From an uncultured Spirochaetales bacterium (GTDB taxonomy: Bacteria > Spirochaetota > Spirochaetia > Sphaerochaetales > Sphaerochaetaceae): a stretch of DNA of 23,215 nt. Shown piece by piece: positions 1 to 6,679 of the stretch. A program made the position numbers and the translations under genes. The notes beneath the pieces are model-generated. The model had not been told where the DNA came from. It made no database searches and saw nothing but the letters and a program-made list of their open reading frames with translations. Positions within the stretch are counted from its first letter, which is position 1, and each line of letters opens with the position of its first letter. Location: contig CASEZU010000143.1 in assembly GCA_949292445.1 (NCBI GenBank), positions 1 through 23,215 of the forward strand, in the 5' to 3' direction.

Positions 1-1299
1 CTCGTTGAGGAATATGTCATCAATGACCCCGTCGCGTATGCGGAAGCATTTGATGTCCTGGCCGCCGATGTCGATGATGAAATCAACATCGTTCATGAAA
101 TGCTTGGCTCCGATGAAGTGCGCCTCAGTCTCCACAAGCGAGTAGTCGAGCGAGAATGCAGACTTCATGAGATCCTCGCCGTATCCAGTGGATGCTGATG
201 AGGCGATTGTGATATCAGGGAACTCATCGTAAAGCGATGAGAGGAAGGAGTGGATTGCCTGTACGGGATTGCCGTTGTTCGGGCTGTATCTTGAAAGGAG
301 CAGGTCTCCGTTCTCGGCAAGGAGACAGGTCTTGATGGTCGTCGAACCGGAGTCAATGCCGAGGTATGCCCTGCCGCTGTAGGTGCGAGGATCTCGGACC
401 GGGACGGAGGCCTTCTCGTGCCTTTTCCTGAATGCCTGATACTCCTCATCATTTCTGAAAAGCGGCTCGAGCTTTATGAAACTGGATTTGCCCCTGTATC
501 CTTCGAGTGCTCCGATCACCTCGGAGATCCTCATTCTCTTTCCTCCGTGGGACAGGGCAGAGCCCATGGCAACGTAGTAGAGCGAGTTCTCCGGGCATAT
601 CCCGGTTGTTTTTATCGCCTGGTCGAAGTAGTACCTGAGGCGGGGTATGAATGTCAGCGGGCCGCCGAGATACACGACCTTGCCCTCGATCTTCCTTCCC
701 TGGGCGAGCCCCGCGATCGTCTGGTTGACCACCGCGACGAGAATGGAGGCGGCGATATCCTCCGTCTTCACGCCCTGGTTTATGAGCGGCTGGATATCTG
801 ACTTGGCGAATACTCCGCAGCGGGATGCGATCGTATATATCTCGGTGGCTTTCTCCGAGAGCTCGTTCATGTCCTCCATGCCGATTCCGAGCAGCGTCGC
901 CATCTGGTCGATGAATGCGCCGGTTCCTCCTGCGCATGTGCCGTTCATCCTGACCTCAAGCCCGTGCTTCAGAAAGAGGATCTTCGCATCCTCTCCTCCG
1001 AGCTCAATGATCGTATCGGTGTCCGGTATGAATGCCTTGGCAGCTGTCCTTGTGGCATAGACTTCCTGTACAAAGGGGATATCCGCAGCTTCGGCAAGGC
1101 CCATTCCAGCCGATCCCGACAGTGATATCGTGACTTCCTCGTCGCCGATGCTCTCCATCATCTTCTGGAGCATCTCGCGGCCTTTTTCTATTATCTGTGA
1201 ACGATGGCGCTGGTAATCGCTGTAGATGAGGGTATTGTCCTCCCTCAGCGCCACAGTCTTCATTGTAGTTGAGCCAACATCGATTCCGACTTTCAGCAT
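1..1299 (-). CDS. 2-hydroxyacyl-CoA dehydratase activase, tandem ATPase modules (3' end outside window)
   Basis: This is the N-terminal 433 residues of an acyl-CoA dehydratase activase (BadF/BadG/HgdC ATPase family). It continues past base 1 without a stop. Two ASKHA nucleotide-binding modules are visible. The first opens with GIDVGSTTMK (residues 5-14) and the second with LGIDSGSTTIK (313-323). In module 1, C122 (NGTCAGGTGAF) and C161 (ASRCGVF) match the two cysteines of HgdC that hold the [4Fe-4S] cluster shared between its two subunits. The family hydrolyses ATP to push one electron into a 2-hydroxyacyl-CoA dehydratase such as 2-hydroxyglutaryl-CoA dehydratase. A tandem N-terminus like this is typical of very large fusions (over 1,000 residues) that carry a dehydratase-like region downstream, but that part cannot be seen here. 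The ATG at 1299 has no Shine-Dalgarno site. It lies 64 bp downstream of the permease gene on the same strand. Confidence 0.9.
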   Translation of the reverse strand, partial: MLKVGIDVGSTTMKTVALREDNTLIYSDYQRHRSQIIEKGREMLQKMMESIGDEEVTISLSGSAGMGLAEAADIPFVQEVYATRTAAKAFIPDTDTIIELGGEDAKILFLKHGLEVRMNGTCAGGTGAFIDQMATLLGIGMEDMNELSEKATEIYTIASRCGVFAKSDIQPLINQGVKTEDIAASILVAVVNQTIAGLAQGRKIEGKVVYLGGPLTFIPRLRYYFDQAIKTTGICPENSLYYVAMGSALSHGGKRMRISEVIGALEGYRGKSSFIKLEPLFRNDEEYQAFRKRHEKASVPVRDPRTYSGRAYLGIDSGSTTIKTCLLAENGDLLLSRYSPNNGNPVQAIHSFLSSLYDEFPDITIASSASTGYGEDLMKSAFSLDYSLVETEAHFIGAKHFMNDVDFIIDIGGQDIKCFRIRDGVIDDIFLNE

Positions 1300-1310
1300 A
1301 ACAGTATGAA

Positions 1311-1337
1311 GTTATAGAAAAACACGATGATGAGCAA
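1311..1337 (-). promoter_or_regulatory. possible promoter of the activase gene
   Basis: On the minus strand, a TTGCTC -35-like box (1332-1337) and a TATAAC -10 box (1311-1316) are separated by 15 bp, which is shorter than usual. The -10 ends 11 bases before the ATG at 1299, so any leader would be only a few bases. This is the weakest of the promoters listed. The gene could instead be co-transcribed with the permease. Confidence 0.25.
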
Positions 1338-1363
1338 GTGGCAGCAGATGTTTTCTCCTGCAG

Positions 1364-2440
1364 CTATATCACTGCTGCGACAATGAATACGATGAGCATT
1401 ATGAGGGAGAACGGTATGTATCTCAGGGCGAATGCCAGGCGCTCATTCCTCTTGAGCGAGAGTAGTGCGATGAGTGCCGGAAGCGATGAGAGCGTGCCTG
1501 CGCTTCCGATGCTGACCGCTTCCAGCAGCTCTGTCCCGTCAAGGCCGATGCCAGCCCCGGCCGCTGCCACGGGAAGTGCTCCCAGAATCTCCGTGAGGAC
1601 CGTTCCCCACAGAAGCGTGTTTTCCTGCAGGACCGGGAGAACTGCTGGGGAAAGGCATTTTCCAGCTATGGACAGGAAGAGAACCGAAAGGAGGGGCGTA
1701 TAATCTGCTTTCACGAAGACCTCCCTGTCGAAAACTAGGAGGATTGCCAGCGTGAATATCACGATGTCGACCCAGCGGAAGAGCGAGAGGGATGAGAGCA
1801 CTGCGATGAAGGCAAAGCAGGTGTAGAGCATCCTCATTCCCTTGTTCCCTCCTTCTGCCTGGGTGCTGTCGGTTATGTAGGTCCTCTCCGCAGTCTTCCT
1901 GCCGAGAAGGAGAGGCACAGAGACGGCTACAACCGGAAGGGATGCTATGAAGAACGGGAGCATTGTTCTCAGAAATGATGCATCTCCGAGCTCCATGTGC
2001 AGCATCATGCCTCCGAAGTTCCCCGGGGGAAGTATCAGGCCGCCTGCATTTGCTGCCAGGGCGATTATGGCCGCAAACGATGGTATGCATTCCTTCCTTT
2101 CCCTCTCTTCAAGCATCCGGGAGGCGAGGGGGACCATCGCAGCAGCCGTGAATGCCGAAGTGATGAAAGGTGAGAGAATGAGTGACATCAGCGCGAAGAA
2201 TGCGGCGAGAGAGCCCAGATGGGAGAAGACCGAAGCCGATCTTGAGAGGCTCTCCATCATTCTTTCCTTCCTGATCCCTGCGACCGTCATCGTCATCACG
2301 AAGACCATTGCGATCCCGTTCCATTCCAGTGAGACGATCATCTCCCCCGTTGGTGCTGTGACGAGGAATGAGAGGAGCATCACCAGAAGCGCAGCCAGTG
2401 CCGGCCAGCCTTTTCTCAGGAGTGCCTCAATTTTCGCCAT
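1364..2440 (-). CDS. ion-transporter-superfamily permease (ArsB/NhaD/CitT-like)
   Basis: This is a 358-residue, very hydrophobic protein with about ten predicted membrane segments. Two signatures of the ion transporter superfamily (ArsB, NhaD, SLC13-like) can be seen. ANAGGLILPPGNFGG (residues 130-144) resembles the family's GG-x-x-TP-x-GN hairpin motif. SPFITSAFTAAAMVPL (90-105) lies where family members carry their first re-entrant substrate motif. The protein is shorter than the usual 400-450 residues. The substrate cannot be told; organic anion, arsenite or Na+/H+ exchange are all possible. The start ATG at 2440 is preceded by a purine-rich AAGGG element. The gene overlaps the end of thiI by 14 bp, so the two are probably translated from one mRNA. 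No sulfur or thiamine transport role is shown by sequence; the link with thiI is positional only. Confidence 0.7.
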   Translation of the reverse strand: MAKIEALLRKGWPALAALLVMLLSFLVTAPTGEMIVSLEWNGIAMVFVMTMTVAGIRKERMMESLSRSASVFSHLGSLAAFFALMSLILSPFITSAFTAAAMVPLASRMLEERERKECIPSFAAIIALAANAGGLILPPGNFGGMMLHMELGDASFLRTMLPFFIASLPVVAVSVPLLLGRKTAERTYITDSTQAEGGNKGMRMLYTCFAFIAVLSSLSLFRWVDIVIFTLAILLVFDREVFVKADYTPLLSVLFLSIAGKCLSPAVLPVLQENTLLWGTVLTEILGALPVAAAGAGIGLDGTELLEAVSIGSAGTLSSLPALIALLSLKRNERLAFALRYIPFSLIMLIVFIVAAVI

Positions 2441-3626
2441 CGGTTATTTCCCTTCCCATCGGATCAAAGGAATAGACTGCAGTGTTCCTGACCGCCTCGT
2501 CGATGAACGGAGTCATCCCGAGCTCCTCGAAATGCTTCTTCACGACTTCCTTCACCGGCTTTGTCACAGGGTGCTTGGGGGAGAAGACGACACAGCAGTC
2601 CTCATAGGGGAGTATGGATGTCTCATAGGAGCCGATTTTCCTCGCTTTCTCCGTTATCTCCTCCTTGTCCATGCCGACAAGGGGCCTCAGGACAAGCAGG
2701 TCGGTCATGCTGTCGGTGAAGCTCATCGCATCCAGCGTCTGGGAGGCCACCTGCGACAGTGCCTCGCCGGTGACGATGGCGGCGGCCCCGTTTTCCCTTG
2801 CCAGCCTTTCGGCAGTCTGCATCATCGAGGCACGGAACATCAGAGTCGCCTCTTCCTCATAGCCGTTGTCCCTTATATGGACCTGTCCTTCGGTGAACGG
2901 CACGACGAAGAGCCTCAGGCCGCCGAGGTAGGGCGCTATTATAGAGGCGAGCTGCTTCACCTTGTCCAGTGCCAGCTCTGATGTGTACGGATAGGCATGG
3001 AAGTAGACAGCATCCAGCTTCATGCCGCGCTTGGCCATCATGTAGCCGGCGACAGGGCTGTCGATGCCGCCGGAGAGAAGGAGCATGCCTTTGCCTGCCG
3101 TGGCATAGGGCAGGCCTCCCTCACCCTTCTCCTCCTCCGTGTAAAGATAGACATCGTTCCTTATCTCACATGTGAGGGTGTGGTCGGGATGCCTGAGATC
3201 CACGCTCATGTCAGGGAAGAGCGAGAATACGGTATCTGCGAGCTCGCATGCCATGTCATGGGAGTTCATCGGGAATGATTTGTCCTCTCTTTTTACGGTA
3301 ATGCGGAAGCTGCCGCCTGAAGCGAAAGCTGAAGCAGGGAGTATTCTTCTGGCCGCTTCCCTGATTCCCTCGACGCTCTTCTCCGCCTGATATGCCCTTG
3401 CGAATCCCGTGATTCCCGATGTTGTGGCGAGCGCCTTCTCCACAAGCTCCTCAGGCGCCGCATCATCTATCCTCGCATAGAGCCTTCCTTTCTGCTTCGT
3501 TATATCCGAATGATAAGGCCTGAGCTTGTTCTTTATGTTATGTCTGAGCTGTTTCTCGAACAGGTTCCTGTTGCCGCCCTTGAGGGATATCTCACCCTCC
3601 TTTATCAGATAGAGCCTACCTGGCAT
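2427..3626 (-). CDS. thiI: tRNA 4-thiouridine synthase / thiazole sulfur carrier ThiI, short form
   Basis: ThiI adenylates U8 of tRNA and transfers sulfur to make 4-thiouridine. In many bacteria it also feeds sulfur to thiamine thiazole. The protein (399 residues from the chosen start) has an N-terminal ferredoxin-like/THUMP region, then the PP-loop SGGIDSPVAGYM (185-196), and ends with a PYEDCCVVFSPKHPVTKP segment (340-357). It stops there: the C-terminal rhodanese domain of the E. coli protein is absent, as in Bacillus ThiI, which gets sulfur directly from a partner cysteine desulfurase. That partner is the gene just upstream. I chose the ATG at 3626, although the frame stays open to 3674, because AAGGAG (3634-3639, minus strand) sits 7 bases before it and the protein then begins with the conserved region. 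It overlaps the nifS stop by 11 bp. Confidence 0.93.
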   Translation of the reverse strand: MPGRLYLIKEGEISLKGGNRNLFEKQLRHNIKNKLRPYHSDITKQKGRLYARIDDAAPEELVEKALATTSGITGFARAYQAEKSVEGIREAARRILPASAFASGGSFRITVKREDKSFPMNSHDMACELADTVFSLFPDMSVDLRHPDHTLTCEIRNDVYLYTEEEKGEGGLPYATAGKGMLLLSGGIDSPVAGYMMAKRGMKLDAVYFHAYPYTSELALDKVKQLASIIAPYLGGLRLFVVPFTEGQVHIRDNGYEEEATLMFRASMMQTAERLARENGAAAIVTGEALSQVASQTLDAMSFTDSMTDLLVLRPLVGMDKEEITEKARKIGSYETSILPYEDCCVVFSPKHPVTKPVKEVVKKHFEELGMTPFIDEAVRNTAVYSFDPMGREITDGEN

Positions 3627-4743
3627 TTGCTGTCTCCTTGAGAATTGCGATGAGGCTTTCCGTCTCCTCCTCACTTGTACTGTTTGATAATGATATGCGA
3701 ACCGCGTTCCTGGCTTTCTCCGGCCTTATGCCCATGCCGAGAAGTATTTTCTCACCTTCACCTTTCGCATTGTTCGAGCATGCCGATCCCGATGATACTG
3801 AGACGCCTTTGTCGGAAAGCATTCTTGTGAATACCTCCGAAGGAAGGGGGGAGGCGAATGAGATGATGTAAGGGGATGATTTCTCAGGGGAGATTATCTC
3901 CAGCCCAAGCTCATCAAGAGCTGTCCGTATCCTCTCATTCATTGCCCTGACTCTTGCCGTCTTCTCCTCCATTCCTGGCAGCCATTCCTCCATAGCAGCC
4001 CTGAGAGCAGAGATGGCGGGGAGGTTCTCCGTTCCGCCTCTCTTTCCATGTTCCTGCCCGCCTGCCGGGGCGAGGGGCCTGAATGATGACGGATTCTTCA
4101 GATAGAGCATGCCGATGCCTCTGGGGCCGTTTATCTTGTGGCCGGAGAAGGAGGCTCCGTCTATATCCAGAGCCTCTGCGCTGTATTCCGTCTTTCCCAG
4201 TGCCTGTACGGAGTCAGAGAAAAAGAAGATGTGCCTCTTCCCGCTCTTCTCATACTCCCTCACGACGTTCACCAGCTCCCTGATGGGCTGGATTGAGCCT
4301 GTGACGTTGTTCACGGCCATGACAGCGACAAATTTCGTGTCGGGCGTGAGCTCGGCCCTGAGCTCCTCAGGATCGACAAAGCCGCCTCTTGCCTTCAGCT
4401 CTGCTGTCTTCCAGCCGTATTGCCTGAGAAGCGGCAGCCATGATGATACAGCCTCATGTTCTATTCTGGATATGATGATCTTTCCCGGAGTCGTGAAGAG
4501 AAGCGATGAAACTGCGGCGGCAATGGACTCCGTTGCCCCGGATGTGAAGAAGAGGCGCGACGGGGATGTTCCCATCAGCGCAGCGATCCTCTCCCTCTCA
4601 TCCTCCAGTTTCTTCCTCGCTTCCAGCCCCGGCCTGTGGACCGATGACGGATTGCCCCAGAAAAGTCCTGATGTATCTGCATACGCCCTGAGAGCCTTCT
4701 CAGAGATTTTCGTAGTGGCGGCGTTGTCGAAGTATAGATCCAT
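3616..4743 (-). CDS. cysteine desulfurase, NifS/IscS family (ThiI partner)
   Basis: This PLP enzyme takes sulfur from L-cysteine as a protein persulfide. The N-terminus YFDNAATTK is typical. Numbering from the ATG at 4743, H97 (RIEHEA) stacks on PLP, K203 (SGHK) is the Schiff-base lysine, and C322 (SSGSACS) is the persulfide cysteine. The length of 375 residues is normal for the family. It overlaps thiI, whose short form lacks its own rhodanese domain, so this is most likely the dedicated desulfurase for ThiI, like the Bacillus NifZ-ThiI pair. It is less likely to be the general Fe-S desulfurase, since no iscU or sufU gene is nearby. The second ATG (4743) is preferred to the one at 4749: the -10 box at 4752-4757 would place the RNA start on or next to 4743. 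Two extra residues would be added if 4749 is used. Confidence 0.92.
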   Translation of the reverse strand: MDLYFDNAATTKISEKALRAYADTSGLFWGNPSSVHRPGLEARKKLEDERERIAALMGTSPSRLFFTSGATESIAAAVSSLLFTTPGKIIISRIEHEAVSSWLPLLRQYGWKTAELKARGGFVDPEELRAELTPDTKFVAVMAVNNVTGSIQPIRELVNVVREYEKSGKRHIFFFSDSVQALGKTEYSAEALDIDGASFSGHKINGPRGIGMLYLKNPSSFRPLAPAGGQEHGKRGGTENLPAISALRAAMEEWLPGMEEKTARVRAMNERIRTALDELGLEIISPEKSSPYIISFASPLPSEVFTRMLSDKGVSVSSGSACSNNAKGEGEKILLGMGIRPEKARNAVRISLSNSTSEEETESLIAILKETANAR

Positions 4744-4751
4744 AGGCATAG

Positions 4752-4780
4752 ATTAGATAGATATTCACGTTGTTTTGCAA
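4752..4780 (-). promoter_or_regulatory. nifS promoter, predicted leaderless
   Basis: Minus strand: TTGCAA (-35, 4775-4780), a 17-bp spacer, then TCTAAT (-10, 4752-4757, five of six matches). The -10 ends 8 bases before the ATG at 4743 and no Shine-Dalgarno sequence is present, so the transcript should begin at or within a base or two of the start codon. It overlaps the divergent aroB promoter. Confidence 0.5.
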
Positions 4781-4792
4781 GGCGGTTATCAT
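4764..4792 (+). promoter_or_regulatory. aroB promoter, predicted leaderless
   Basis: Plus strand: TTCACG (-35, 4764-4769), a 17-bp spacer, then TATCAT (-10, 4787-4792, five of six matches). The -10 ends 7 bases before the ATG at 4800. Its -35 lies in the spacer of the nifS promoter, and the nifS -35 lies in its spacer. Confidence 0.45.
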
Positions 4793-4799
4793 TAGGGGC

Positions 4800-5861
4800 A
4801 TGGACAGGATTTTCAGCGTGCCCCTCAAGGGCGGTGCATATACGGACGTCTATATGGCGGAAAGCCTCTCAGAGCTTTCCAATGCGCTTCTCTCCTATGG
4901 AGAGGATGTGCTTTTCGTCGCCGATACCAATTCGGAGAGGTACCTTCCCTCTGGTGCAAGAAGCCTTGTGCTCCCTCACGGCGAGAAGGAGAAGAACTGG
5001 GCCTCTGTGGACAGGATACTTTCCAGAGCCCTGTCGCTCGGCATGGCGAGGGATTCCGTTTTCATTGCAGTCGGGGGCGGTGTCATTCTCGACATGACCG
5101 CTTTTGCCGCCTCGCTTTATATGAGGGGGGCAAGGGCTGTGCTCGTGCCTACGACGCTCCTGTCGATGGTCGATGCCACGCTGGGGGGCAAGACGGGGAT
5201 GGATTACGGCGGCGGCAAGAATCTCGTGGGGACTTTCTATCCTGCCGAGGCTGTCATCATCTCTTCCGACACGCTTTCCACGCTTTCCGGCAGGGAATAC
5301 AGATGCGGGCTCGGCGAGGTCGTGAAACACGCCTTCCTTTCCCATGATACGGAACTGCTGGAGTTCCTGGAGAAGAATGCCGATGCTGTCTCCGGACGCA
5401 GCCCTTCCGTTCTCGGAGAGATGATAAAGCTATCCCTTGCGGTCAAGATCGACTACATCACCCGCGATCCAGAGGAGAAGAAGGGGATAAGGTCTGCACT
5501 CAACTTCGGGCATACATTCGGCCATGCGCTGGAGGCACTCAGAGGCTTTTCCGTCTCTCATGGGGAGGGTGTTGCCTGGGGAATGGCCAGAGCCTTCGAG
5601 GCAGGAGCGTCGGCAGGTGTGACGCCTCAGTCCTATGCCGGACGTGCCGTCTCTCTGATAAAATCCTTCGGCTTCGATACGGAGAGCCGCATTGCAGCTG
5701 AGGATTTCCCTCAATTCCAGGCCGCGATCGGCAAGGACAAAAAGAAGAGAGGGGGCGAAGTCAGATTCGTCCTCATGAAAGGGCAGGGCGAACCGGTGCT
5801 GATGCCTCTTGATGAGTCTGCTGTCAGGGCAGCTGTCTGTTCCAGGGATGAGCAATGCTGA
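4800..5861 (+). CDS. aroB: 3-dehydroquinate synthase
   Basis: AroB converts DAHP to 3-dehydroquinate, the second step of the shikimate pathway, using NAD+ and a divalent metal. In the 353-residue protein, VGGGVILD (91-98) is the NAD-binding glycine motif, PTTLLSMVDATLGGKTG (117-133) is the family signature, and E173 (GLGEVVKH), H238 (NFGHTFGH) and H254 (SHGEGV) match the metal ligands. The frame is open to a TTG at 4770. The ATG at 4800 is preferred because the protein then has the usual length and the ATG stands 7 bases after a good -10 box. There is no convincing Shine-Dalgarno site. The last 7 bases overlap the next gene (ATGCTGA), so the two are translationally coupled. Confidence 0.95.
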   Translation: MDRIFSVPLKGGAYTDVYMAESLSELSNALLSYGEDVLFVADTNSERYLPSGARSLVLPHGEKEKNWASVDRILSRALSLGMARDSVFIAVGGGVILDMTAFAASLYMRGARAVLVPTTLLSMVDATLGGKTGMDYGGGKNLVGTFYPAEAVIISSDTLSTLSGREYRCGLGEVVKHAFLSHDTELLEFLEKNADAVSGRSPSVLGEMIKLSLAVKIDYITRDPEEKKGIRSALNFGHTFGHALEALRGFSVSHGEGVAWGMARAFEAGASAGVTPQSYAGRAVSLIKSFGFDTESRIAAEDFPQFQAAIGKDKKKRGGEVRFVLMKGQGEPVLMPLDESAVRAAVCSRDEQC

Positions 5862-6679
5862 GGATAACGGTCTTGATGGAGAACAAGGGGGCCGGAAAGA
5901 GGCTGCTCCGGAGTGAGCATGGACTCAGCCTCCTTGTGGAGGACGGCTGTCACAGGGTTCTCTTCGACTGCGGCCAGAGTGCGGGATTCATGGAGAACGC
6001 TGCGATGCTCGGTATCCCGCTTTCAGATCTGGAGGCCGTAGTGCTGAGCCACAGCCATTATGATCATGCAGCCGGATTCCGCTGCTTTTCCCAGGCGGGG
6101 TACAGGTCGCCTCTCTATGTGGGAAAGGGATTCTTTTCAGGAAAGTATTCACGTTCCGGCATTAAATACACTGATCTCTCTGCAGGATGGGATGAATCCT
6201 ATGCACGTGCTCACAGCCTTGGTCTTTTCACGGTGGAAGGGGAGATGGCAGTATGCCCGGGCATGACTGTTTTCCAGGGTTTTGAGAGAAGGCATTCAGG
6301 AGAGCAGATCCCAGAGCGTTTCGTCAGGGAGGATGGAAGCATTTTCATTCCTGATGACTTCTCCGATGAGATCCTTCTCGCCGCCGATACAGATGAAGGC
6401 CTTGTCCTCATTGTCGGATGTTCCCATCCCGGCATAATGAATATGGTGGATTCCGTCGCTTCACGTACGGGCAAGAGAATCTCTGCCATAATAGGCGGCA
6501 CGCATCTGGGGGAGGCTGATGAGGCGCGGCTTGATGAGACACTTTCTTACCTCCATTCATCCGGCATCAGCATACTTGGGCTGTGCCACTGTTCAGGAAA
6601 GAGGGCGGAGGAGCGTGCCTCTGCTCTTTTCGGTGAGGCCGCCCCTTCACTTGCCCCCGGCGATGTGCTGATCCTCTGA
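5855..6679 (+). CDS. metallo-beta-lactamase-fold hydrolase, dihydropterin-ribofuranosyl-aminobenzene phosphate synthase-like
   Basis: This is a 274-residue cytoplasmic protein of the MBL fold. HSHYDH (66-71) is the two-metal HxHxDH motif. H191 (GCSHPG) and H245 (CHCSGK) are the later metal-ligand positions, and GGTHL is at 215-219. The layout AADT-x-GLVLIVGCSHPGIMN is typical of the subfamily named after the archaeal 7,8-dihydropterin-6-methyl-4-(beta-D-ribofuranosyl)-aminobenzene 5'-phosphate synthase. In bacteria, members of that subfamily mostly have no proven substrate, so the methanopterin name should not be taken as function. It overlaps aroB by 7 bp and its TGA abuts the stop codon of the convergent helicase gene with no base between. 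Confidence 0.8.
   Translation: MLRITVLMENKGAGKRLLRSEHGLSLLVEDGCHRVLFDCGQSAGFMENAAMLGIPLSDLEAVVLSHSHYDHAAGFRCFSQAGYRSPLYVGKGFFSGKYSRSGIKYTDLSAGWDESYARAHSLGLFTVEGEMAVCPGMTVFQGFERRHSGEQIPERFVREDGSIFIPDDFSDEILLAADTDEGLVLIVGCSHPGIMNMVDSVASRTGKRISAIIGGTHLGEADEARLDETLSYLHSSGISILGLCHCSGKRAEERASALFGEAAPSLAPGDVLIL

Noticed and set aside
1341..1378. GCAGCAG...CTGCTGC inverted repeat as a terminator between the permease and the activase genes
   Set aside because: The loop is 24 bases, there is no T-run after it, and it overlaps the permease coding end.
1947..2981. 344-codon plus-strand ORF
   Set aside because: It lies opposite the permease and thiI, both with clear protein signatures. Its translation shows no family pattern, so it is an antisense shadow of high-GC codons.
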